A stretch of 33,012 nt of DNA from CAZEYT01 sp964516295. Its GTDB lineage: Bacteria > Verrucomicrobiota > Verrucomicrobiia > Chthoniobacterales > Terrimicrobiaceae. A program made the translations under genes and the position numbers. This document shows, piece after piece, positions 1 through 7,556 of this stretch. The notes under the pieces were generated by a model. It did no database searches. It saw nothing but the letters and a program-made list of their open reading frames with translations, and was not told where the DNA came from. Every line of letters begins with the position of its first letter. Position 1 is the stretch's first letter. The stretch lies in NCBI GenBank assembly GCA_964516295.1, contig CAZEYT010000031.1:1-33012 (forward strand). Reading direction: 5' to 3'.

Positions 1-305
1 CCTCACCAGGAAACCTGCTGACCTGCCCCAAAACTAACGCTCAACTTTTACAGAATAAAAATTGCGCCGCCGCCGGTATCTTTGCTCGATCTGAGCGCTC
101 AGCTCCGGCCTCCCAAGCTTGAGTTTTCGTGTGCGCACATCCCTTTCTCTCTCTCATAAACTCATAACGTCCAAGTATTTCAAAGAGATGGTATGAGATT
201 TCTCCGCCTTGCTTCCGGCCACGATTGTCCCGAAGAAATCAACTTTTTTCTAAAAACGACTTGCATGGTCGTATTATGGAGTGTTTACCTTCCGGAAAGT
301 CAACT
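1..305. other. Non-coding leader region upstream of the sulfate-uptake operon
   Basis: No credible gene is seen in these 305 bases. An open frame from a TTG at 225 joins the YezD-like gene in frame, but its first 27 residues look unlike that family, so this stretch is treated as leader. It probably holds the operon promoter. An AT-rich hexamer TATTAT at 272-277 is the best -10 candidate. No riboswitch or operator was recognised. Confidence 0.5.
249..277 (+). promoter_or_regulatory. Possible sigma70-type promoter for the sulfate operon
   Basis: TATTAT at 272-277 matches the -10 consensus at five of six positions. The hexamer 17 bases upstream (249-254) matches TTGACA at only three. Transcription would start near 284, leaving a leader of about 22 bases before the ATG at 306. 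That would exclude the longer TTG start at 225. The weak -35 might reflect control by an activator, as in sulfur-starvation genes, but no operator was identified. Confidence 0.25.
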
Positions 306-497
306 ATGTCCGGTCTGTCCAAAAATCCGTCCGCGGCCCAGAAGCCAGAAACCATAAATGATTCTCGGGAGGCGGAAGCGGAGGTTCTTCGCTCGATCCG
401 CGAGTTGAAGTTCGGGGCGGTCGAAGTGGTCGTTCATCAAGGCCGGGTGGCCGAGATCCGCCAGACACTCCGTCGACGCTTCGTCGAGCCGGGCTAG
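306..497 (+). CDS. YezD-like small protein (DUF2292)
   Basis: Predicted cytoplasmic protein of 63 residues. The C-terminal half carries the segment IRELKFGAVEVVVHQGRVAE, typical of the YezD/DUF2292 family: a short beta-hairpin ending in a basic tail. The family's biochemical role is unknown. Members often lie beside sulfate or sulfonate transport and cysteine biosynthesis genes, which fits this position at the head of a sulfate operon. The ATG at 306 was chosen because it gives the usual family length (about 60 residues), has purine-rich GGAAAG just upstream, and lies downstream of the possible promoter. A TTG at 225 would add 27 unrelated residues. A terminator-like hairpin follows. Confidence 0.75.
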   Translation: MSGLSKNPSAAQKPETINDSREAEAEVLRSIRELKFGAVEVVVHQGRVAEIRQTLRRRFVEPG

Positions 498-557
498 GAA
501 GACCGATCAAGTCATTTTAAACCGACCATGCCTTTGGAGGTTCTCAAAACATGCGAC

Positions 558-598
558 AGCCGCCTCAACGGTATCAACCGCGAGGAACGGCTTTTTTT
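558..598 (+). terminator. Rho-independent terminator-like hairpin just before the porin gene
   Basis: The arms AGCCGCCTC (558-566) and GAGGAACGGCT (582-592) pair with a two-A bulge. Inside the loop CGGT (569-572) pairs with ACCG (577-580). Seven T residues follow directly (592-598), giving the classic terminator form. It ends only six bases before the porin start codon at 604, and the one ribosome-binding-like sequence, GAGGAA (582-587), lies in its descending arm. It may end a short yezD transcript, or act as an attenuator controlling read-through into the sulfate transport genes. Confidence 0.6.
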
Positions 599-603
599 AT
601 CCA

Positions 604-1989
604 TTGAAAACGACAACGTTCCTCAAGTCATCGCTGGTTGCGGTGACACTCCTATCCGTCTCGAACCCTCTCCACGCAGGCGCACCAGCGCAGACGTCGG
701 GAGAGAAAACTCCGCTCGCCGATTGGTGGTCCGGAAAATACGCCTCGGGCAATTGGTTTGGCGTCCGGGACTCCCTGGAAGACCTGGGCGTCAAATTCCA
801 GGCCAACTGGCGCGCCAACTTCCTGGCCATCGTCGATGGTGGACTCCAGCAGCGGGGAGGGTTTGATCAGGAAATCAATTTTGACCTTGATGTCGACGCC
901 GCGAAGCTCCTTCAGGTCGAAGCGTTGGACGGCCTCAGTTTTACCGGCAACGTGCGCTGGCGGGAAGCGACCTATAGCATAAATCAATATTCCGGAACGG
1001 ACAGCACGTTCCGACCGAGCGCTTACACTGGGGGCGCGGGCTGGCGGTTTAGAAAAGCCTACGCCACTTACACGACTCCGGAGTTGTTTGGAATCAAGAA
1101 CCTTCTCACTCTCTCCGGCGGCTGGCAGGTTCCCACCGACCTCTTCCTTGTGCAGCCGGTATCGAAACTGTTCGTGAACCAGTCGATTCGCACCGCCAAG
1201 GGAATCAATCCCAACGTTCCCTGGGGCGGGTCGTTTTCGACGTGGGGAGGCTATGTCCGACTGGATCCGACGAACTGGCTCTATGCCCAGAGCGGCCTCT
1301 ATCTGGCTTATCCGTTCGGGACGAATCCTCTCAACCACGGGCTCTCTTTTTCCGGTTATGCGCCCGACCCTTCGCTGAATGGAATCTACAGCATCAGTGA
1401 AGTCGGTATCACCCCCTCCATCGGATCCGAGAAGCTCGGCGGAAAATATGCCGCCGGGTTCATCTACTGGGGAGTTGAGACGACGGGCTTCAACAATGTC
1501 CTCTACGATGGCGTCTTCCAGTTTTATTGGCAGGCCGATCAGCAACTTTACCGCGAGAACTCGATTGCGGAGACCAGCATCGCCTCGGACAAAGCCGCCA
1601 AGAATCCCGTGGGCGTCGAAAAGAAAAAGGGCGATGACCAGGGGTTGTATTGGTTCAGCACGCTGAACTTCGCGCCTCCGGAGAACAACGCACTCTCATT
1701 CTATGCCCTTGGCGGTCTGGTCTATCGGGGACTCATCCCCGGTCGCGACAAAGATCAGGTCGGTGTCGCCTTTGCTTATGGCAACTACAGTCCGGATGCT
1801 GCGGACTCGGATCGCCGCCGGAACCGGGATCCCCGGACCTCTCAGGCCGTGTTGGAGTTCGACTATCGCATTCAAATCAACCGCTTTGCCTACGTCCAGC
1901 CCACTCTCCAATACATCATCAACCCCGGCGGCCGCGGTCAGGTCGAGAACGACACAATTCTCGGACTTCACCTCGGCGCCAATTTCTAA
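604..1989 (+). CDS. OprB-family carbohydrate-selective porin
   Basis: Predicted outer-membrane beta-barrel porin of 461 residues, a normal length for OprB. A signal peptide (residues 1-25, basic MKTTTFLKSS then a hydrophobic core ending LHA) is followed by ADWWSGKYASGNWFGVRDSL, the characteristic OprB opening. Alternating aromatic strands run to a terminal aromatic (GLHLGANF). The start is a TTG; no ATG is available and this start gives a proper signal peptide. OprB porins are known for passive sugar uptake. Placed between yezD and the sulfate-binding gene, this one may pass sulfate or a sulfur compound through the outer membrane, which is an inference from position. A terminator-like hairpin sits directly before the start. 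Confidence 0.85.
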   Translation: MKTTTFLKSSLVAVTLLSVSNPLHAGAPAQTSGEKTPLADWWSGKYASGNWFGVRDSLEDLGVKFQANWRANFLAIVDGGLQQRGGFDQEINFDLDVDAAKLLQVEALDGLSFTGNVRWREATYSINQYSGTDSTFRPSAYTGGAGWRFRKAYATYTTPELFGIKNLLTLSGGWQVPTDLFLVQPVSKLFVNQSIRTAKGINPNVPWGGSFSTWGGYVRLDPTNWLYAQSGLYLAYPFGTNPLNHGLSFSGYAPDPSLNGIYSISEVGITPSIGSEKLGGKYAAGFIYWGVETTGFNNVLYDGVFQFYWQADQQLYRENSIAETSIASDKAAKNPVGVEKKKGDDQGLYWFSTLNFAPPENNALSFYALGGLVYRGLIPGRDKDQVGVAFAYGNYSPDAADSDRRRNRDPRTSQAVLEFDYRIQINRFAYVQPTLQYIINPGGRGQVENDTILGLHLGANF

Positions 1990-2015
1990 GTCATTTCCAT
2001 AAACAAAAAACACCC

Positions 2016-2996
2016 ATGAAAATACGAACAGCCATCCTCGCCTTGGTCGCCGCCGCGACCACCAGCCACGCGGTCGAGTTGCTCAACGTGTCCTACGATC
2101 CCACGCGGGAGTTCTACACCGAGTTCAACGCCGCTTTTGCCAAACACTGGAAGGAAAAAACCGGCCAGACGATTGAAATCAACCAATCCCACGGAGGCTC
2201 AAGCCGCCAAGCCCGGGCTGTGATTGACGGCTTGGAGGCCGATGTGGTCACGCTCGCGCTCGCGGGAGATGTCGATGCCATCGCCGAGGCGGGGTTGATC
2301 GACAAAGACTGGCAAAAGCGCCTGCCTGACAACAGTGCGCCTTATCGGTCCACACTGGCATTCCTCGTGCGGAAGGGAAATCCCAAGGGGATCAAAGACT
2401 GGGAAGATCTCATCCGCCCCGGAGTTCAGGTCATCACACCCAATCCGAAGACCTCCGGCGCCGCACGTTGGAATTTTCTGGCGGCTTGGGGGTGGGCTTT
2501 GAAGAAGTTTAACGGCGACGAAAACAAAGTGCGCGAGTATATCACCGCGCTCTTTAAAAACGTCCCGGTCCTCGACACCGGTGCCCGCGGAGCCAGCACG
2601 ACCTTTCAAGAGCGAAAAATCGGAGACGTTCTGATCAATTGGGAAAACGAACTCCTGCTCGCGCTCAAGGAACACCCCGACGACTATGAGATCGTTGTGC
2701 CGTCGCTGAGCATTCTTGCGGAGCCAACGGTGGCTGTGGTCGACAAAAATGTGGATCGCAAGAAGACTCGCGAAGTCGCCGAAGCGTATCTTCAGTTTCT
2801 CTACTCCGATGTGGGTCAGGACCTCGCCGGGAAACACTTCTATCGACCCGCCAACCCGGCCATTCTCGATAAGTATCGCGCCCAGTATCCGGGGTTGGAA
2901 CTCTTCACCATTGACGAAGTTTTTGGCGGATGGGCACCGGCGACGAAAAAGTTCTTTGCCGATGGGGCCGTCTTTGACCAGATCTATCTGAAATGA
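2016..2996 (+). CDS. sbp: Periplasmic sulfate-binding protein
   Basis: Substrate-binding component of the CysTWA sulfate/thiosulfate ABC transporter, 326 residues. A signal peptide (1-19, ending TTSHA) is followed by VELLNVSYDPTREFY, the usual start of the mature Sbp/CysP family. Further family signatures are INQSHGGSSRQARAVIDGLE near residue 50, DVVTLALAGDVD, and LIRPGVQVITPNPKTSG with GAARWNFLAAWG. The ATG at 2016 begins the signal peptide; the open frame extends upstream into the porin gene in another frame and is not used. The leader before the ATG is A-rich and has no Shine-Dalgarno sequence. The last bases overlap the next gene's ATG. Sbp and CysP cannot be separated by eye. Confidence 0.92.
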   Translation: MKIRTAILALVAAATTSHAVELLNVSYDPTREFYTEFNAAFAKHWKEKTGQTIEINQSHGGSSRQARAVIDGLEADVVTLALAGDVDAIAEAGLIDKDWQKRLPDNSAPYRSTLAFLVRKGNPKGIKDWEDLIRPGVQVITPNPKTSGAARWNFLAAWGWALKKFNGDENKVREYITALFKNVPVLDTGARGASTTFQERKIGDVLINWENELLLALKEHPDDYEIVVPSLSILAEPTVAVVDKNVDRKKTREVAEAYLQFLYSDVGQDLAGKHFYRPANPAILDKYRAQYPGLELFTIDEVFGGWAPATKKFFADGAVFDQIYLK

Positions 2997-3889
2997 ACTC
3001 ATCGTCCCGTATCGTGGAGAGGTCGCCCGTTTCCCGGCGGTACGGGAGCGATCGGGACATCCTGTCTTCCTCGCCAGAGGAAGACAGGCGTCCCGAGGCA
3101 GAGCGGCTTGGCGGGCGTCGGGCGTTGGCCCCGTTGCTCGCGGAAGTCCCGCCGCGCTGCTCCCGGTCGGGAAACCTCTACTCGTCCCGGTTGGGACCGT
3201 TCACGCGTTGCGGGGAAGTTTATGAAATTCCCAAATTTGTTTTTGTCGGTCCCGTCGGTGGCGACTCGTGGCTTCGAATCGGACTTTTCGCCGGCATCCA
3301 TGGAGACGAGGAGGCCGGGAGTATCGCGCTAGCCCGCCTTCTCGCCGAGTTGCATGAGTCGCCCGAACTCGCGCGTGGACTCGAGCTTCACGTGTATCCC
3401 GTCTGTAACCCGACCGGCTACGAAGATGGAACGCGGTCGCCTCGTGGAGGCGATGATCTCAATCGCGAGTTCTGGACGGATTCGACCCAACCCGAGGTCC
3501 GATTGCTCGAAAAAGAGCTCAAAGTCCTGCGGTTCGACGGAATCGTTGCACTGCATGCCGACGATACGAGCGAGGGAGTCTATGGCTATGTCGGGGGCGA
3601 TGTCCTTACCCGCCATTTGCTGGAACCCGCCCTCGACGCCGCGGAGGATTTCCTCCCGCGCAATCGCACGATGCAGATCGACGGATGGAAGGCCGAAAAC
3701 GGCATTATCGAAAAGGGATTCTCCGGCATTCTCTCCGCGCCAGCCAGCCAGCAACCAAAGCCGTTCGAGATCGTTTTCGAAACACCCGCACTTGCCGAGG
3801 TGAACCGTCAAGTCGACGCGCATCGCACGGCCCTTCTCGCCATCTTTAACGCCATCGACTCGCTGCGCGCCCATGCAGCCAACATCTGA
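2993..3889 (+). CDS. M14-family zinc hydrolase (succinylglutamate desuccinylase/aspartoacylase-like) within the sulfate operon
   Basis: Predicted zinc-dependent carboxypeptidase-like or deacylase enzyme, 298 residues. The M14 centre is visible: H103 and E106 in GIHGDEE, substrate-binding N157-R158 in DDLNR, third zinc ligand H188 in ALHADD, and a probable catalytic Glu in FEIVFETPA (E263). No signal peptide is seen, so it is probably cytoplasmic. The ATG at 2993 overlaps the sbp stop as ATGA, suggesting translational coupling. Residues 1 to about 44 are encoded by hairpin-rich repeat sequence and are not family-like; conserved-looking protein begins near residue 45. TTG codons at 3125 and 3134 are alternative starts. 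The substrate is unknown. An enzyme of this class is not a standard part of sulfate transport. Confidence 0.8.
   Translation: MNSSSRIVERSPVSRRYGSDRDILSSSPEEDRRPEAERLGGRRALAPLLAEVPPRCSRSGNLYSSRLGPFTRCGEVYEIPKFVFVGPVGGDSWLRIGLFAGIHGDEEAGSIALARLLAELHESPELARGLELHVYPVCNPTGYEDGTRSPRGGDDLNREFWTDSTQPEVRLLEKELKVLRFDGIVALHADDTSEGVYGYVGGDVLTRHLLEPALDAAEDFLPRNRTMQIDGWKAENGIIEKGFSGILSAPASQQPKPFEIVFETPALAEVNRQVDAHRTALLAIFNAIDSLRAHAANI
3052..3096. repeat. Long perfect inverted repeat (possible intergenic repeat element)
   Basis: CCTGTCTTCCTC (3061-3072) and GAGGAAGACAGG (3077-3088) are perfect 12-base inverted copies around a four-base loop. The stem is extended by TCGGGAC (3052-3058) against GTCCCGA (3090-3096). 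Nearby there are more short dyads: CCCGT/ACGGG at 3026-3046 and TCCCGGTCGGGA around 3162. The cluster (about 3005-3200) looks like a palindromic intergenic repeat unit lying inside the 5' end of the M14 gene. No T-run follows, so it is not a terminator. No second copy was seen in this window. Confidence 0.65.
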
Positions 3890-4763
3890 CCGAATGCACG
3901 AGACTCCATCACCCCACGTCGGCGGACGTTGGAAGAAGCCCAACCGACGCATTCTTCCCGGATTCGGACTCACGATGGGCATCACAGTGACGTATCTAAC
4001 CTTGCTGGTTCTGATCCCGATTTCCGCCGTCTTTCTGAGAAGTTCCGGAATGGGCTGGGACGCTTTTTGGCAGGCTATCACCGGGCGTCAGGTGATGGCG
4101 TCCTATCGCGTCACGTTCGGCATTTCATTCCTCGCCGCCTGTTTGAATGCCGTCTTTGGCTTTATTGTGGCGTGGGTGCTGACCCGGTACCGCTTCCCCG
4201 GTCGCCGACTCTGTGACGCCATGATCGACCTTCCGTTTGCGCTGCCGACCGCGGTGGCTGGGATCGCCCTCACGGCTCTTTACGCCCCGAGTGGTTGGTT
4301 GGGACAATTCTTCTATCCGCTGGGTATTCAAACCGCCTACTCGCAGGTCGGGATTTTCATCGCGCTGACGTTTATTGGAATCCCGTTTGTCGTGCGGACG
4401 CTCCAGCCGGTGATCGAGAGTCTCGACAGTGAAGTGGAGGAGGCCGGGGCGTCTCTGGGAGCATCGCGGTGGCGTGTCTTTTGGACGGTGATTTTTCCGG
4501 CCCTCGTCCCGGCGTTGCTCACCGGATTTGCTCTCGCCTTTGCTCGGGCCATCGGGGAGTACGGCTCGGTCATCTTTATCTCCGGAAACATGCCGATGAA
4601 AACGGAGATCACGCCGCTGGTCATCGTGAAGTTTCTGGAAAACTATCAATACCCGCAGGCGACTGCGGTGGCTTGCGTAATGCTCGTCGCCTCCTTCGTT
4701 CTCCTGTTTATTATCAACATTCTTCAACGCTGGTCGGAATCGGTCGGCCAAGCCCGGAATTAG
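3873..4763 (+). CDS. cysT: Sulfate ABC transporter permease CysT
   Basis: Inner-membrane permease that pairs with CysW to form the sulfate channel; 296 residues, about six membrane segments. The first segment follows GFGLTMGITVTYL. DLPFALPTAVAGIALTALYA is a strong CysT signature, and the EEA coupling motif is seen in SEVEEAGASLGASRWRVFW. FARAIGEYGSVIFISGNMP is also diagnostic. The start overlaps the end of the M14 gene by 17 bases. An ATG at 3894, five bases past that gene's stop codon, is an equally possible start that removes seven residues. No Shine-Dalgarno sequence precedes either. Confidence 0.93.
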   Translation: MQPTSDRMHETPSPHVGGRWKKPNRRILPGFGLTMGITVTYLTLLVLIPISAVFLRSSGMGWDAFWQAITGRQVMASYRVTFGISFLAACLNAVFGFIVAWVLTRYRFPGRRLCDAMIDLPFALPTAVAGIALTALYAPSGWLGQFFYPLGIQTAYSQVGIFIALTFIGIPFVVRTLQPVIESLDSEVEEAGASLGASRWRVFWTVIFPALVPALLTGFALAFARAIGEYGSVIFISGNMPMKTEITPLVIVKFLENYQYPQATAVACVMLVASFVLLFIINILQRWSESVGQARN

Positions 4764-4768
4764 CTCCA

Positions 4769-5644
4769 ATGGCCGCCATTGTTTCGAGGACTCGTTCCTT
4801 TCATCCGCCGAAATCCGGGGCCGCCATCACGGAAGCGCCGTGGGTCCGCTGGATTCTGATCGCCCTCACGCTGGGGTTTCTCGCTTTGTTTTTGCTCATG
4901 CCCTTGATCGCCGTCTTCTATGAGGCGTTTCGACAGGGCGTCGCCGTCTATCTGGCCGCGTTTCAGGATCGCTTTGCCGCGGATGCGATTCGTTTGACGC
5001 TGATCGTCGCGGCGCTTTCGGTTCCGCTGAATCTGCTGTTCGGGGTTTGCGCGGCTTGGGCGATCACGAAATATCAGTATCGCGGGAAGAGTCTTTTGGT
5101 TACAGTGCTCGATCTGCCGTTTGCGGTGTCGCCCGTTATTGCCGGATTGATTTTCGTCCTTCTCTTCAGCTCCACGCACGGGTGGTTTTCGGAGATCCTG
5201 AGGGCGTGGGATATCCGGATCATCTTTGCCCTGCCAGGGATTGTGCTGGCCACCACATTTATCACGCTCCCGTTTATCGCGCGGGAACTCGTTCCGGCTA
5301 TGCAGGCGCGGGGAACCGACGAAGAACATGCGGCGATGACGCTGGGAGCCGGTGGATGGAGGACGTTTCTGACGGTCACTCTCCCGGGGGTAAAATGGGC
5401 ATTGTTTTACGGAATCATTCTCTGCAATGCGCGGGCGATGGGCGAGTTTGGTGCGGTGGCCGTCGTTTCCGGAAACATCAAAGGCAAGACCAGCACCATG
5501 CCGCTTTATATTGAAACTCTTTATATGGAATACAACAGTGCCGCAGCGTTTGCTTTGGCGTCGCTTCTCACACTCCTAGCCCTTGCAACCCTGATTTTGA
5601 AGAACCTGATCGAGTGGCGATCCGCACGATCCCAGTCCCACTGA
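4769..5644 (+). CDS. cysW: Sulfate ABC transporter permease CysW
   Basis: Second membrane subunit of the sulfate importer, 291 residues. Six predicted membrane segments follow a basic cytoplasmic leader. Family signatures are DLPFAVSPVIAGLIFVLLF, the coupling loop EEHAAMTLGAGGWRTFLTV, and ARAMGEFGAVAVVSGNIKGK, which distinguishes CysW from CysT. The ATG at 4769 lies five bases past the cysT stop. The frame is open upstream of it only as an out-of-frame reading of cysT. It is separated from cysA by three bases. Confidence 0.93.
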   Translation: MAAIVSRTRSFHPPKSGAAITEAPWVRWILIALTLGFLALFLLMPLIAVFYEAFRQGVAVYLAAFQDRFAADAIRLTLIVAALSVPLNLLFGVCAAWAITKYQYRGKSLLVTVLDLPFAVSPVIAGLIFVLLFSSTHGWFSEILRAWDIRIIFALPGIVLATTFITLPFIARELVPAMQARGTDEEHAAMTLGAGGWRTFLTVTLPGVKWALFYGIILCNARAMGEFGAVAVVSGNIKGKTSTMPLYIETLYMEYNSAAAFALASLLTLLALATLILKNLIEWRSARSQSH

Positions 5645-5647
5645 CCC

Positions 5648-6742
5648 ATGAGTATTGAAGCCCGAGATATCAAGCGAACGTTCGGTGACTACCGGGCGCT
5701 CGACAATGTGAGCATCAGCGTTCCCGACGGGCGATTGGTCTCGCTGCTGGGACCGTCTGGCTCCGGAAAAACCACATTGCTGCGGATTTTGGCCGGTTTG
5801 GATTTTCCCGATCCCGGCACAGATCCGACTATCCTTTTTCATGGGGAGGATGTCACAAACGCTCCGGCTGGAAAGCGTGGGGTCGGTTTTGTGTTTCAGC
5901 ACTACGCGCTCTTTCGACACATGACGGTCGAGCGAAATATTGCGTTCGGTCTTCTTTCCAAGTCCCGGGCGGATCGGCCGGACAATGCGGCCATCGCGGC
6001 GCGGGTGAAAGAGCTTCTCGAGTTGGTTCAACTCGACGGCCTGCAAAAACGATTCCCAAGTGAGCTTTCCGGAGGCCAAAGACAGCGCATCGCGTTGGCA
6101 CGGGCACTGGCTGTGAATCCCAAGGTTCTTCTGCTCGACGAGCCTTTTGGCGCACTCGATGCCAAGGTGCGAAAAGATCTGCGGCGCTGGCTGCGGAGAT
6201 TTCAGGAGGAAATCGGACTCACCACCATCTTTGTCACGCATGACCAGGAGGAGGCTTTGGAGCTCGCGGACGAGGTGGTTGTCATGAACAACGCGCGCAT
6301 CGCGCAACGGGGCACCCCGCAGGAGGTTTACGACCGACCCGCGTCGCCGTTTGTTATCGAGTTTCTGGGAAATGTGAACCGACTCACGGCAGGAGTTGAC
6401 GGCACGCCGAAAGTTGGAGCCGGCGTTCTGTATGTGCGGCCGCATGACGTCGATATTGAGCCGGCCGGACAGGACCCCTATGCGCTCCAAGCCAAGGTCC
6501 AGCATGTCTTTTCCGCAGGAAACTACGGCAGAGTCTCGCTTGAGCGAATTCCGAGTCATGAGCCTTTTGAAGCCGAAATCTCGCGCCAGCGATTGGAGGA
6601 ACTGCGTCTTTCGCCCGGCATGACGGTTTCCGTGGTTTTTCGCCACGTCCGCCTCTTTTCCGAGGATGGGACTTACGAGGAATCCGACATCCCCAAGCCA
6701 ACGGCAGCGGGTTCTACTTTGCCGCCAGCCAGTCGTAGTTGA
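5648..6742 (+). CDS. cysA: Sulfate ABC transporter ATP-binding protein CysA
   Basis: ATPase powering the CysTW channel, 364 residues. Visible parts are the Walker A motif GPSGSGKTT (35-43), Q-loop FVFQHYALF (81-89), ABC signature LSGGQRQ (140-146), Walker B LLLDEPFGALD (161-171) and switch His198 in FVTHDQEEAL. The C-terminal part (about 235-350) contains VNRLTAGV and VRPHDVDIEP, typical of the CysA regulatory/TOBE-like region. Its 3' end overlaps the convergent DppD-like gene by 29 bases. It completes the sulfate uptake system, whose genes are all on this strand within about 6.4 kb. Confidence 0.94.
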   Translation: MSIEARDIKRTFGDYRALDNVSISVPDGRLVSLLGPSGSGKTTLLRILAGLDFPDPGTDPTILFHGEDVTNAPAGKRGVGFVFQHYALFRHMTVERNIAFGLLSKSRADRPDNAAIAARVKELLELVQLDGLQKRFPSELSGGQRQRIALARALAVNPKVLLLDEPFGALDAKVRKDLRRWLRRFQEEIGLTTIFVTHDQEEALELADEVVVMNNARIAQRGTPQEVYDRPASPFVIEFLGNVNRLTAGVDGTPKVGAGVLYVRPHDVDIEPAGQDPYALQAKVQHVFSAGNYGRVSLERIPSHEPFEAEISRQRLEELRLSPGMTVSVVFRHVRLFSEDGTYEESDIPKPTAAGSTLPPASRS

Positions 6743-7556
6743 TCGTTTCCAGTCGGTTCTTTTGAGCGCCGAGGCGGGGAATGCAGGCGATGAGCGCGCG
6801 GGTGTACGGATGCTGGGGATTTTTCAATACGCTTTCGGTGTCGCCGTATTCGACAATCTCGCCGCGAAACATGACCGCCACCCGGTCGCAAAGACCGCGG
6901 ATGATCCCGAAGTTGTGCGTGATGAGAATGAGGGACATGCCAAACTCCGCCCGCAGGCGCCGAAGCTCGGCGAGGATCTGCGCTTGGATTGTGACATCCA
7001 GTGCCGTGGTGGGTTCGTCGGCCACCAAAAGGCGCGGCTGGCAGCTCAAGGCCATCGCAATCATGGCCCGCTGCTGCATACCGCCGCTGAGTTGGTGCGG
7101 GTAGTCGTGCATGCGCTTGGCAGGATCGACGATGCCGACGGCCGAAAGCCATTTCACGATCTCCGCATCAATGTTTTTCACGTCCGGTCGATGAAGCCGG
7201 ATGCCCTCGGCGATCTGGCTTCGAATGGAAAAGACAGGATTCAACGAAGTTGCTGGCTCTTGGAAAATGTAAGCGATCCCGCCGCCCCGCATTTTGCGAA
7301 GTTCGGCCGGGGTCATCTTCAAGACGTCCCGACCCTCGAAGAGAATTCTTCCGCCCGCGTATTCCGCCGGAGGGTGGGGGAGGAGTCGGGTGAGAGAAAG
7401 GGCGGTGACGCTCTTCCCGCTCCCGCTCTCGCCAACGATGGCGAGGGCCTCCCCTTCTTTCATCGACAGCGAGACGCGCTTGACGGCGTCGGTCACGCCA
7501 TTTTCGGTCCGAAATCGAATCGAGAGATCGTGGAGTTCGAGCAAATTGGGCTTCAT
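6714..7556 (-). CDS. Dipeptide/oligopeptide ABC transporter ATP-binding protein (DppD/OppD-like)
   Basis: Predicted ATPase of a peptide or nickel-type importer, 280 residues. Walker A GESGSGKS (about 42-49), the Q-loop YIFQEPATSLNPVF, signature LSGGMQQRAMIAMAL, Walker B LLVADEPTTALDVT and a switch His in LITHNFG are all present. The ending HPYTRALIACIPRLG is characteristic of the DppD/OppD group. It is somewhat shorter than the usual 320 or so residues because the C-terminal region is abbreviated. Its ATG overlaps the preceding permease stop as ATGA. No second ATPase (DppF), first permease (DppB) or binding protein (DppA) lies next to it, so the rest must be encoded elsewhere or absent. Confidence 0.88.
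   Translation of the reverse strand: MKPNLLELHDLSIRFRTENGVTDAVKRVSLSMKEGEALAIVGESGSGKSVTALSLTRLLPHPPAEYAGGRILFEGRDVLKMTPAELRKMRGGGIAYIFQEPATSLNPVFSIRSQIAEGIRLHRPDVKNIDAEIVKWLSAVGIVDPAKRMHDYPHQLSGGMQQRAMIAMALSCQPRLLVADEPTTALDVTIQAQILAELRRLRAEFGMSLILITHNFGIIRGLCDRVAVMFRGEIVEYGDTESVLKNPQHPYTRALIACIPRLGAQKNRLETINYDWLAAK

Noticed and set aside
225..305. TTG start giving a 90-residue YezD-like protein
   Set aside because: The added 27 residues do not look like the family, and the possible promoter -10 at 272-277 would lie inside the coding sequence.
652..1545. Long open frame antisense to the porin gene
   Set aside because: It lies wholly opposite a gene with a clear signal peptide and family motifs, and its translation matches no family. 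GC-rich coding DNA often leaves such frames open.
5576..6646. Open frame of about 356 codons antisense to cysA
   Set aside because: cysA has every ABC ATPase motif in the right order; the antisense product resembles nothing.
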